The notes beneath the pieces were generated by a model that made no database searches, was not told the origin of the DNA, and saw only the letters and a list, made by a program, of their open reading frames with translations. Of a stretch of 55,595 nucleotides of DNA, positions 49,523-55,595 are shown piece by piece. The stretch is taken from contig CANPZW010000010.1 of assembly GCA_947589385.1 (NCBI GenBank), positions 1 through 55,595 of the forward strand, given 5' to 3'. The stretch comes from an uncultured Clostridia bacterium. GTDB lineage: Bacteria > Bacillota > Clostridia > Christensenellales > Borkfalkiaceae. How positions within the stretch are numbered: position 1 is the first letter of the stretch; each line of letters begins with the position of its first letter. A program made the position numbers and the translations under genes.

Positions 49523-50353
49523 ATGGATACCGACCAAAAAATCAACATTCTTGTAACGCTTGACCGCAATTATCTGCCCTATCTGAACGTAATGCTTTCG
49601 TCGTTGATTCGCTTTAACCCAAATTGCGCGTTCGACGTGTATCTGTTGCATAAGGATATTCCGCAAAGCGCCCTGCCGCCCACCGAAAAGACGCTTGAAA
49701 ATCACGGGCGGCTTTTGCCGATAGAAGTGGGCGACCTCGACCTTCAAAACGCGCCTACGACGTCGAGATATCCGCAGGAAATTTATTATAGGATTTTTGC
49801 CGCGCGGTATCTGCCGAAAACGCTGAAAAGGGTGCTATACCTCGACCCGGACATAGTGGTAAACGGTTCTATTCTCAATCTTTACCACACCCCGCTTACC
49901 GATTATTATTTCGCCGCCGCGTCGCATACGGGCGCGTTTCTTCAAAAAATAAATTCTTTGCGGCTCGATACCGACGACAATACTCCGTATATAAATTCGG
50001 GCGTAATGCTGATGAATTTGGAGCTTTTACGCAAAGAACAGAATACGGAAGAAGTGTTTAGTTTTATAAAGAAACACAAAAATTCGCTTTTTTTGCCCGA
50101 CCAGGATATAATAAGCGCACTTTACGGCAGTAAAATTTATACTCTGGACGCTTTCAGATACAACATGACAGAACGGCTTTACCGCCTTCATGCGCCTTTC
50201 GAAAAAGGGCTTAATATGGAATGGGTGCGCAAAAACGCCGTTATAATCCATTATTGCGGGCGGAACAAGCCTTGGAAGGCTAACTATTCTGGGAAGTTCG
50301 ACGTGTTCTATAAAGAGGCGTTAGAGTGGATGAATAAAAATTGCCCCGTATAA
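49523..50353 (+). CDS. Glycosyltransferase family 8 protein
   Basis: 276 aa, GT-A fold. INILVTLDRNYLPYLNVMLSSL at the N-terminus, RVLYLDPDIVVNGSI with the metal-binding D-x-D (Asp-Pro-Asp, about residues 109-111), PYINSGVMLMNLELLR at about 155-170, LPDQDIISALY and the C-terminal IIHYCGRNKPWKANY are the ordered GT8 motifs. Such enzymes transfer glucose or galactose from UDP-sugar to surface polysaccharide or glycan. ACAAGGAGAAAA precedes the ATG. It is a single gene; a small GACGGG/CCCGTC hairpin lies upstream at about 49390-49410. Confidence 0.92.
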   Translation: MDTDQKINILVTLDRNYLPYLNVMLSSLIRFNPNCAFDVYLLHKDIPQSALPPTEKTLENHGRLLPIEVGDLDLQNAPTTSRYPQEIYYRIFAARYLPKTLKRVLYLDPDIVVNGSILNLYHTPLTDYYFAAASHTGAFLQKINSLRLDTDDNTPYINSGVMLMNLELLRKEQNTEEVFSFIKKHKNSLFLPDQDIISALYGSKIYTLDAFRYNMTERLYRLHAPFEKGLNMEWVRKNAVIIHYCGRNKPWKANYSGKFDVFYKEALEWMNKNCPV

Positions 50354-50382
50354 AATTTTCGAAAATTAATACGGTAGCTGTT

Positions 50383-50418
50383 TTATTTAAAATCAATCAG
50401 GTTTTCGCTTACAGCCAT
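50383..50418 (-). pseudogene. 11-codon remnant of the 82-aa HTH gene
   Basis: Minus strand ATG at 50418 reads MAVSENLIDFK and stops. The start position relative to the gene before it (1 base after its stop codon) equals that of the intact 82-aa gene, whose last residues are SENLDIDFK. It is therefore a downstream copy of that gene that lost nearly all of its interior and one Asp codon. Confidence 0.8.
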
Positions 50419-50419
50419 T

Positions 50420-50758
50420 TTATTTTTTGTTAATATCGGACTTTCTCAAAGTGTTTGCGAAATTTAACAAAATTTCCTGCAAGTCGGGATTCAGTTCGCG
50501 GAAAACGCGCAGAATTTTTACTTCTTCTTTTGAAAAATCGGCGCATCCTTCGCGCCCGTCCTCCGTTCTCCCCGTAAGATAATCCATGCTGCAATTAAAA
50601 TAATCCGCGTAGGCGATTAAACTTGAAACGTGCGGTTCTCTTGCTCCGCTTTCGTAGGCGGCGACCGTCGTCTGTCCTATGCCTAATTCTTCGGAAAGCC
50701 GGCTTTGGGTCAAACCGCTTTCAATTCGCAGTTCTTTTAAAATTTCTGAAATCTTCAT
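50420..50758 (-). CDS. XRE-family HTH regulator, duplicate copy
   Basis: 112 aa. A Cro/CI HTH spans residues 3-60 (EILKELRIESGLTQSRLSEELG, TTVAAYESGAREPHVSSLIAYADYF), followed by SMDYLTGRTEDG and a C-terminal helical part (FSKEEVKILRVFRELNPDLQEILLNFANTL). It differs from the paralogue at 51015-51353 at only six positions (K2N, S4A, S19T, S37N, F86Y, R104K by my count). Translation probably depends on coupling: no Shine-Dalgarno precedes the ATG, which lies 6 bases after the preceding gene. Likely binds the same operators. Confidence 0.88.
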   Translation of the reverse strand: MKISEILKELRIESGLTQSRLSEELGIGQTTVAAYESGAREPHVSSLIAYADYFNCSMDYLTGRTEDGREGCADFSKEEVKILRVFRELNPDLQEILLNFANTLRKSDINKK

Positions 50759-50764
50759 TGTAAT

Positions 50765-51013
50765 TTATTTAAAATCAATATCGAGGTTTTCGCTCCCGAA
50801 CATCGGGTCGCTGAAAAATTCTTCGGGCGAAACGTCCATTGCCCGTAAAATAATCAACAGGGTACGAAGATAAATATCTTTGTTCCTGTTTTTTCTTATG
50901 CTGCGGTAGGTTTCGTAAGATATAGCCGCTTTATTGCAAAGCGTGTAAACTCCCAAATGTTTTTGCTTCCTTAAATTTTCAAGCTTTTCGGCTATAAATT
51001 CATTTAAAACCAT
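50765..51013 (-). CDS. Small HTH regulator of the duplicated cluster
   Basis: 82 aa. An HTH of a different branch: VLNEFIAEKLENLRKQKHLGVYTLCNKAAISYETYRSIRKN in two motifs, then DIYLRTLLIILRAMDVSPEEFFSD and a short tail GSENLDIDFK. This resembles single-domain XRE regulators in which residues 'YRSI' sit on the recognition helix. It starts one base after the stop of the upstream 112-aa gene without its own ribosome site, so translation is coupled. It has an 11-codon remnant twin downstream. Confidence 0.82.
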   Translation of the reverse strand: MVLNEFIAEKLENLRKQKHLGVYTLCNKAAISYETYRSIRKNRNKDIYLRTLLIILRAMDVSPEEFFSDPMFGSENLDIDFK

Positions 51014-51014
51014 T

Positions 51015-51353
51015 TTATTTTTTGTTAATGTCGGATTTTTTCAAAGTGTTTGCGAAATTCAACAAAATTTCCTGCAAGTCGGGATTCAGTTCGCGGTAAA
51101 CGCGCAAAATTTTTACTTCTTCTTTTGAAAAATCGGCGCATCCTTCGCGCCCGTCCTCCGTTCTCCCCGTAAGATAATCCATGCTGCAATTAAAATAATC
51201 CGCGTAAGCGATTAAACTTGAAACGTGCGGTTCTCTTGCTCCGTTTTCATAGGCGGCGACCGTCGTCTGCCCTATGCCTAATTCTTCGGAAAGCCGGGTT
51301 TGAGTTAAACCGCTTTCAATTCGCAGTTCTTTTAAAATTTCAGCAATGTTCAT
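51015..51353 (-). CDS. XRE-family HTH regulator, first gene of the cluster
   Basis: 112 aa, near-identical paralogue of 50420-50758. HTH at residues 3-60 with LTQTRLSEELGIGQTTVAAYENG. On the minus strand TAGAAT (51365-51360) lies exactly six bases before the ATG and there is no Shine-Dalgarno, so a leaderless mRNA is likely. A TAAC...GTTA operator (51364-51379) overlaps this -10, suggesting autorepression. The gene is divergent from a small membrane protein controlled by a perfect consensus promoter. Confidence 0.88.
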   Translation of the reverse strand: MNIAEILKELRIESGLTQTRLSEELGIGQTTVAAYENGAREPHVSSLIAYADYFNCSMDYLTGRTEDGREGCADFSKEEVKILRVYRELNPDLQEILLNFANTLKKSDINKK

Positions 51354-51363
51354 ATTAAAATTC

Positions 51364-51438
51364 TAACACGTTTGAGTTAAAATTATTTGACATAGCACTA
51401 TCGAGGTGATATAATTAGAACATAACACAAATGCGTTA
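51364..51438. promoter_or_regulatory. Divergent promoter region with two matching operators
   Basis: Plus strand TTGACA (51387-51392), 17 bp, TGATATAAT with the -10 at 51410-51415 is a perfect consensus. It is flanked by two related 16-bp sites, TAACACGTTTGAGTTA (51364-51379) and TAACACAAATGCGTTA (51423-51438), 59 bp apart centre to centre. The first covers the minus-strand -10 of the regulator gene, the second the plus-strand start region. Confidence 0.78.
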
Positions 51439-51462
51439 ATAATGTATTACGAATAAAAAATT

Positions 51463-51807
51463 ATGGGGCGGATGACTGATAAAAGCGGTTTTAAATGTGG
51501 GGACGAGTATAAGGGGCGCAAAACAGAGGCTGAGATAACGCTTAAATTCAGCGAAAGCGAAAGGGACGGCTTTCTTAGGCTTATGAAAAAAGCTTTCACC
51601 GATGCTTATAAGGATTATTTTAAGCTTGCCGCCAAAATTTCGGCAACCGTAGTGTTGATTCCGCTTGCCGCAGTGGTTTTCGTCGTAGCGCTTGTAGCCG
51701 CGCCGATAAGGGGATATATACATAGCCGATTTTGGAAACAAGAGTGGATTGCATATTCCCGAAAAATCGAAGAAATAAAAAGGGAGCTGTCGTTTTCGGA
51801 AAAATAA
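51463..51807 (+). CDS. Small single-helix membrane protein opposite the XRE cluster
   Basis: 114 aa. A charged N-terminal half with amphipathic helix (LKFSESERDGFLRLMKKAFTDAY) precedes one hydrophobic segment at about residues 60-82 (ISATVVLIPLAAVVFVVALVAA), then a basic region (RFWKQEWIAYSRKIEEIKREL). No family recognised. The start could be ATG 51463 or 51472; a G-rich run lies between them and neither has a well-placed site. The consensus promoter held between two operators implies tight control by the neighbouring XRE proteins; a toxin, phage-defence or signalling role is possible but unproven. Confidence 0.7.
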   Translation: MGRMTDKSGFKCGDEYKGRKTEAEITLKFSESERDGFLRLMKKAFTDAYKDYFKLAAKISATVVLIPLAAVVFVVALVAAPIRGYIHSRFWKQEWIAYSRKIEEIKRELSFSEK

Positions 51808-51862
51808 ATTTCGGAATTACCCAAAAGTCAAAGCGATTAAAGCGTACGTAAAGAAGTTAAGT

Positions 51863-51900
51863 AGCCCCGAGGCGAATTTTTATCGCCTCGGGGCTTATTT
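51863..51900 (+). terminator. Terminator of the small membrane protein
   Basis: AGCCCCGAGGCGA and its complement (51883-51895) around ATTTTTA, then TATTTTT. Confidence 0.9.
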
Positions 51901-51915
51901 TTCATTTTTCGGCAA

Positions 51916-51927
51916 TATATTAGAGTA
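51916..51927 (+). promoter_or_regulatory. -10 of the NSS transporter gene, possibly leaderless
   Basis: TATATT (51916-51921) lies five bases before the ATG at 51927. No clear -35 or Shine-Dalgarno (only GAG). Confidence 0.4.
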
Positions 51928-53423
51928 TGGCTGAAAGATTCAAATCCAGGGGCAGGTTCATTCTTGCAAGCGTGGGCGCAGCGGTGGGGCTGGGCAACGC
52001 TCTGCGCTTCCCGGGGCTGTGCGCAAAGTACGGCGGCGGTGCGTTTCTTCTGGTATATCTTGCCGCACTGCTCGTTTTGGGCGTACCTCTGTTAAATGCG
52101 GAAATTGCACTCGGCAGAAAAATTCGCGGCGGCGCTCCCGAATGTATGAACAGTCTTTTTAAGGGGGGCGAAAAGTTGGGCTGGGCGCAGTGCACCAATT
52201 CCGTGTTTACGGCGGTCTTGTACGCGGGGCTTGCGGGTTGGATTCTTGCCATGGCGTTTTCGGTATTTCCCCTGTGCGCTTCGGGGGCGGAAGAAGCTCC
52301 GCGCTATTTTTTCGATAGAGTTTTGCATGCAAGCGGCGACGGCGTAATTACGGGTATTTCCCCTCTTGTCGCCATATGTATCGCGGCGGTGTGGGTAGCA
52401 ATGTTTTTCTGTTTGAAAGGCGGGGCGGACGCGCTGTCGGGCGCGGCGAAATTCACTGTTTTCACGCCTGTGGCGCTGCTTACCCTTATCTCCGTAAGGG
52501 GGCTTTTTTACGGCAATTCCGCAGAAGCGCTCACCGCGCTGTTTATGCCCGATTTTTCAAAGCTGTCCTCGCCTGAAATTTGGATAAACGCTTTGGGGCA
52601 GGTTTTCTTTTCGCTGTCGCTTGCGGTCGGAATTATGCCCGCTTATGGCGCATATCTGCCCGAAAGATGCAATATATTCCCCACTTCCTTGGTCATCGCC
52701 GCAGCGGATGCCTTCGTCTCCGTGCTCGCTTCGGTGGCGCTTTTCACTACTTTGTATGGCTGCGGATTGCAGGGCGAGATTGGGCAGTCGGGGATAATCA
52801 CCGCCTTTTCGGTATATCCCGCCGCCATAGCCGGTCTGTTTGAAAATAAGATACTCTGCGGCGTCGTGGGCGTTCTTTTTTATTTTTCTCTGTCGCTTAT
52901 GGCTGTGCAGTCGGGCGTTTCCATGTTAGAGGCGGCGCTTTCGCCCGTACTGAAAAAATTTTCTTTGAAAAGAGGCAAAACGGCGGGTATGTTTTGCGTT
53001 TTTCTCGGAACTGTTTCACTGATTTTCGCAACAACCGCCGCCGACGTTCTGGTTGAAATAGGAGATTTGTTCGTAAATTTTTACAACGTGCTTGTGCTAT
53101 GCATTATAGAGTGCGTCGCCGTTGGCTGGTCGAAAGAGGGAAAGGGACTTGCCGAAGAAATCAACCGTTATTCGGGCAGACTGAAAATGCCGCGGAAAGC
53201 GTTTGGGATTTCTCTGAAATTTCTCTGTCCCGCCGTGCTTCTGGCGCTTGCCGCGCCGCAGTTTATAAAGCTGTTTGCGGGGCTTGGTTATCCCGCGTGG
53301 GCGCAGTTCGCGTTTGGCTGGGGCGCGGGCATAGCCGTATTCATTTCGGGGTTTGCAATGGATTTGCTCTCCCGCCCGCGCCCCGCGCGGTTAAGGAAAA
53401 CCCGAAAAATCGGAATTAAATGA
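51927..53423 (+). CDS. Neurotransmitter:sodium symporter (NSS/SLC6) family transporter
   Basis: 498 aa, about 12 helices, LeuT fold. The signature of helix 1 is clear: RFILASVGAAVGLGNALRFPGLCAKYGGGAFLLVY at about residues 10-44 (in two parts), with the unwound G-N-x-x-R-F-P motif for Na+ and amino acid binding. Helix 6-8 region WINALGQVFFSLSLAVGIMPAYGAYL matches the family F-F-S-L-S motif. Imports amino acids, typically Trp, Leu, Tyr or Met, with Na+. A single gene; start lacks a Shine-Dalgarno. Substrate unknown. Confidence 0.93.
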   Translation: MAERFKSRGRFILASVGAAVGLGNALRFPGLCAKYGGGAFLLVYLAALLVLGVPLLNAEIALGRKIRGGAPECMNSLFKGGEKLGWAQCTNSVFTAVLYAGLAGWILAMAFSVFPLCASGAEEAPRYFFDRVLHASGDGVITGISPLVAICIAAVWVAMFFCLKGGADALSGAAKFTVFTPVALLTLISVRGLFYGNSAEALTALFMPDFSKLSSPEIWINALGQVFFSLSLAVGIMPAYGAYLPERCNIFPTSLVIAAADAFVSVLASVALFTTLYGCGLQGEIGQSGIITAFSVYPAAIAGLFENKILCGVVGVLFYFSLSLMAVQSGVSMLEAALSPVLKKFSLKRGKTAGMFCVFLGTVSLIFATTAADVLVEIGDLFVNFYNVLVLCIIECVAVGWSKEGKGLAEEINRYSGRLKMPRKAFGISLKFLCPAVLLALAAPQFIKLFAGLGYPAWAQFAFGWGAGIAVFISGFAMDLLSRPRPARLRKTRKIGIK

Positions 53424-53457
53424 AAGGACGCGCCCGCCGTACGGCGGGCGCGTCCTT
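53424..53457. terminator. 34-bp perfect palindrome, bidirectional terminator
   Basis: AAGGACGCGCCCGCCGT followed directly by its complement, between the convergent NSS gene and the membrane protein at 53500. Confidence 0.85.
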
Positions 53458-53499
53458 GTAAAGAAGGAGAATTATATTATCAAGTTCGAAGAAATACTT

Positions 53500-54204
53500 T
53501 TATTTGTTTAGGTTCGGTTCTTTCAGTCGGCGGGCGCCGCGGATAATCATGAACGCGCCCAAAAAAAGTATCAAGGCGCACGCCGTTCCGCCCGTAGCCG
53601 CGTTGAAAATCCCGACGTTTATTCCCTCCCCCGCGGGGAAAGCGGCAAGCATCGCGGATTGCAGGGAAACCACGGAAACAAGCGCGTCCGCAATGCAAAT
53701 GCTCCTTAAAGCCTGCACGGTAAGACTTTCTCCTTTTGCCGCCTTAACGGTATTGAGGATAGCCGTTATAATCTTGTAAAAGGCGTAAAACGCCGCGGCA
53801 AATATAAGATGCCCGTAATAGACCTGATGAAAACCGCGCGACACAGTAAGTATCGTAACGCCCGCAAAGGCGAGGGTCATAGGCACTAAAAGTCCGCCGC
53901 AAGCCAGATAATTTTTCGCGTTGCGCCTTTCGCGCAAGCTCTCGTTTTCGCCCCGTTTCAAGCCTATCCTGTGCGATATGAGCACCGCTGTCCGGGCGGC
54001 GGCAAGAAAGAAATAATAGCCGGAAAGGGTGGCGAACCATACTGCGCCCATGCCTTCCGCAAATGCGGCAAGAACAGAGTTGTACGCGCCTATTGCCGCG
54101 GTGACTGCGGATGAAAAAAGAGTGGAAACTACGGTACGGTATTCGTAATCATGTCTGAAACGCGCCGCCGCGCCCGTTTTTTTATCTGTTCCGCGCTTCT
54201 GCAT
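53500..54204 (-). CDS. Uncharacterised multi-helix membrane protein
   Basis: 234 aa. About six hydrophobic segments (TLFSSAVTAAIGAYNSVLAA, GAVWFATLSGYYFFLAAARTAVLI, GGLLVPMTLAFAGVTILTV, HLIFAAAFYAFYKIITAIL, ALVSVVSLQSAMLAAF, TACALILFLGAFMII) separated by short basic loops. No family recognised. The ATG at 54204 lies within the last codons of the GT4 gene (overlap 23 bases) and has no site of its own, so translation is coupled to that glycosyltransferase; a role with it at the membrane is likely but unshown. Confidence 0.78.
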   Translation of the reverse strand: MQKRGTDKKTGAAARFRHDYEYRTVVSTLFSSAVTAAIGAYNSVLAAFAEGMGAVWFATLSGYYFFLAAARTAVLISHRIGLKRGENESLRERRNAKNYLACGGLLVPMTLAFAGVTILTVSRGFHQVYYGHLIFAAAFYAFYKIITAILNTVKAAKGESLTVQALRSICIADALVSVVSLQSAMLAAFPAGEGINVGIFNAATGGTACALILFLGAFMIIRGARRLKEPNLNK

Positions 54205-55360
54205 TCGTAGCGTAAGCCGCGTTTGTGCTCTGCCTTGTTTTCGCGGCGCGACATTCGTTTATTTCGTCGGTAAACATTCTCTCGGCAAGGATAAGAGAAT
54301 TGTCGAGGGCGTATTTTTTTGCGGACGCGGCGTACTTCGCGCCCATTTTCTTGCGTTCGTCCTCATTTTCCAGCCAAAAGTCTATCTTTTTCGCGAGTTC
54401 CACGTGGTCGTCGTTTTTGAAAAGAGAACGTTCGTCCAACGCGAACTGCGGGGTAGCCGAAAGCTCGGAATCGGAAATGACGGGCACAAGCCCGCAGGCA
54501 ATAGCCTCTATGCAGGCAATGGCTTCTATTTCCACGGTGGAAGCGTGCACGTACAGGTCGCTCCGCTGTAATTTCGCTATCAGCTTTTCTTTGGGCAAAA
54601 AGTCGAAACTGCAATCCACGCCCAGCTTTTCAGCCTGCCGCGAAAGTTTCTTCTTGCAAGGTCCGTTGCCCAAAAGGGTCAGATGTATCCTGTCCTTGAA
54701 TTTCGATTCCGACACCGCCGAAATAAGAATTTTCTGTTTCTTTTCGGGCGCAAGCCGCCCCACCATCACGATTTCGAATTTTTCGTTTTCGGGCTTTGTT
54801 TCGGGCGGTTTGAAGTCCCTGTCGAAACCGTTCGAAATAACGTAAAGCTCCGCTTTGTAGCCGTGGGAGTCAAGCTGGTTTGCAATAAATCGCGAAGGAC
54901 AGTGGATTCTTCTGAATCTTTTGTAAAATTTCCGCCTTAAATAGCTGTAAATATAGCTGTTCAAAGGCTGGAATTTCTCCATGTGAATGTTATAGCTTAT
55001 GTCCTCCGGCTGAACGTGGAAAGCCGCGGTAGTGGGGATACCCATTTCGTCCGCAAGTTTTTTGCACTTTTTTTCGAGTTTGAATGGAAAGATAAAATGC
55101 ACGACGTCCGCGCCTTCGAAGGCTTTCATAACCTTTTCGCGTTCGAATTTCCCGAACTTGATTTGGTTTTTCGCAGATACTTCGCTTAAAATCGGAACGT
55201 ATCTTTCGCTTACCGCAACGTCGTCGGCGCCGTCCGCCCCTACGGCGACAATACATACTTCGTGCCCGCGCTCCCTAAGCCCGTCGGCAAAACGTCTCGC
55301 CGTCATAACCGAGCCGTTAGTCAGGTTGTCTATAAGGTCGATAACAATAACTATTTTCAT
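54182..55360 (-). CDS. GT4-family glycosyltransferase, paralogue of 15622-16770
   Basis: 392 aa GT-B enzyme. MKIVIVIDLIDNLTNGSVMTARRFADGL at the N-terminus, AAFHVQPEDISYNIH at about 118-132, SNGFDRDF and IVMVGRLAPEKKQK at about 190-215, and the E-x7-E motif EIEAIACIEAIACG at about 282-295. Motif by motif it parallels the GT4 at 15622 (GFHMQAENLTSYL; EGIACLEAIMCG), so they are paralogues, both of the diacylglycerol-glucosyltransferase-like group. Shine-Dalgarno CGGAGAAAAT. Overlaps a membrane protein by 23 bases. The last 30 residues are low-complexity Ala/Asn/Thr. Substrate unknown. Confidence 0.86.
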   Translation of the reverse strand: MKIVIVIDLIDNLTNGSVMTARRFADGLRERGHEVCIVAVGADGADDVAVSERYVPILSEVSAKNQIKFGKFEREKVMKAFEGADVVHFIFPFKLEKKCKKLADEMGIPTTAAFHVQPEDISYNIHMEKFQPLNSYIYSYLRRKFYKRFRRIHCPSRFIANQLDSHGYKAELYVISNGFDRDFKPPETKPENEKFEIVMVGRLAPEKKQKILISAVSESKFKDRIHLTLLGNGPCKKKLSRQAEKLGVDCSFDFLPKEKLIAKLQRSDLYVHASTVEIEAIACIEAIACGLVPVISDSELSATPQFALDERSLFKNDDHVELAKKIDFWLENEDERKKMGAKYAASAKKYALDNSLILAERMFTDEINECRAAKTRQSTNAAYATNAEARNR

Positions 55361-55444
55361 ATTTTCTCCGCTTTTCTCCGCGTTATACGACTGTAATAAC
55401 GCTTAAAATATACTTCGCATTTGTAAAATGAATATAAACTTAAA

Positions 55445-55473
55445 TTGATTTTTTTCGGCTTATATATTAAAAT
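55445..55473 (+). promoter_or_regulatory. Promoter of the response regulator gene
   Basis: TTGATT (55445-55450), 17 bp, TAAAAT (55468-55473); GAAGGAG precedes the ATG at 55495. Confidence 0.65.
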
Positions 55474-55494
55474 GTAGTTGATGAAGGAGAAATT

Positions 55495-55595
55495 ATGGCA
55501 AATATACTCGTGGTCGAGGACGACGACAACGTCCGCCTGTTGCTTGAAATGCGCCTGCGCTCGCGCTACGGCGTAATTTCCGCTTCGGGGGCGCG
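55495..55595 (+). CDS. Response regulator, N-terminal part (runs off the window)
   Basis: 33 codons are visible: MANILVVEDDDNVRLLLEMR, then LRSRYGVISASGA. ILVVEDDDNVR is the first strand and acidic pocket of a receiver domain, where two Asp/Glu residues hold Mg2+ for phosphorylation of the later Asp. It is a two-component response regulator whose output domain and kinase lie beyond the window. Good ribosome site (GAAGGAG) and its own promoter. Confidence 0.85.
   Translation, partial: MANILVVEDDDNVRLLLEMRLRSRYGVISASGA

Larger units (their letters stand above)
50383..51353 (-). repeat. Tandem duplication of a two-gene HTH unit
   Basis: Two units of about 595 bases in the same orientation: unit 1 (51353-50765) with a 112-aa and an 82-aa regulator, unit 2 (50758-50383) with a 112-aa copy and the 11-codon remnant. 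DNA identity is high through both 112-aa genes and their 3' ends. Confidence 0.85.

Noticed and set aside
26882-53485. Similar AGGAGAATTAT..TATCAAG strings after the terminators at 26840 and 53424
   Set aside because: About 20 bases each, with no start codon or hairpin. It could be a decayed start region, but two short matches are too little to call an element.
1-55595. tRNA, rRNA, CRISPR, insertion sequence, classical riboswitch
   Set aside because: I looked for cloverleaf-type sequences, spaced direct repeats, transposase motifs and familiar aptamer cores in the intergenic regions and saw none; a covariance-model scan was not possible here.

Overview
The window reads as a chromosome segment of a low-to-mid GC Gram-positive anaerobe, most likely an uncultured gut Clostridia-type (Bacillota) bacterium. 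Three things point there: clostridial housekeeping neighbours (ruvX followed by a DUF1292 gene, AddAB instead of RecBCD, NiaR control of NAD synthesis), a bile salt hydrolase-type enzyme, and several BspA-like leucine-rich-repeat surface lipoproteins. The exact order is a guess (Christensenellales-like would fit). There is no rRNA, tRNA, CRISPR array, IS element or prophage that I can recognise. Genes lie on both strands in short operons.

Layout. 0-6 kb: unknown protein, a Myb-like DNA-binding protein, a small lipoprotein, ruvX-DUF1292, a DtxR/MntR-type regulator, then a sugar-acid kinase divergent from a D-2-hydroxyacid dehydrogenase. 6-15.4 kb: lipoprotein, addB-addA repair nuclease, membrane protein, PRC-barrel protein. 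15.5-20 kb: GT4 glycosyltransferase and a nadB-nadC-niaR operon (no nadA) followed by a metal-binding HMA protein. 20-24.5 kb: bile salt hydrolase, DUF1893, a lipoprotein with a gluzincin zinc-protease signature, MATE pump. 24.6-29 kb: ion transporter, small protein, Hsp20, and a LysR regulator divergent from a two-gene chromate-type transporter. 29-33 kb: LRR lipoprotein and an AT-rich two-gene restriction-modification system. 33-39.5 kb: Ca2+ P-type ATPase, a GntR-ABC transporter operon, LRR lipoprotein. 39.6-42.7 kb: LRR membrane protein with a divergent XRE regulator, DUF697 protein and a repeat-filled intergenic region. 42.8-50.4 kb: ROK kinase, an RND exporter with a very large extra domain, DegV, GT8. 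50.4-51.8 kb: a duplicated set of XRE regulators facing a small membrane protein. 51.9-55.6 kb: NSS transporter, membrane protein plus GT4, and the start of a response regulator.

Control signals are unusually legible. Vegetative promoters repeatedly show a 17-bp spacer, often with a TG extension of the -10. Several genes (ruvX, the DtxR-like regulator, addB, and probably others) have TATAAT exactly six bases before the start codon and no Shine-Dalgarno, which predicts leaderless mRNAs. Eight of ten convergent gene pairs share one long GC-rich palindromic terminator. Palindromic operators can be paired with local regulators: NiaR upstream of nadB, a LysR box at the chromate-transporter divergence, a 9-bp-arm palindrome filling the promoter spacer of the LRR membrane gene beside its XRE regulator, and two TAAC...GTTA sites around the XRE cluster promoter. 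The hsp20 leader can fold its Shine-Dalgarno into an AU-rich hairpin, a candidate RNA thermometer.

The most novel-looking items are the approximately 305-residue insertion in the RND exporter, the HExxH lipoprotein cotranscribed with a MATE pump, the duplicated XRE module with an 11-codon remnant, and the leaderless promoter set. All functional statements rest on motif reading without database searches.
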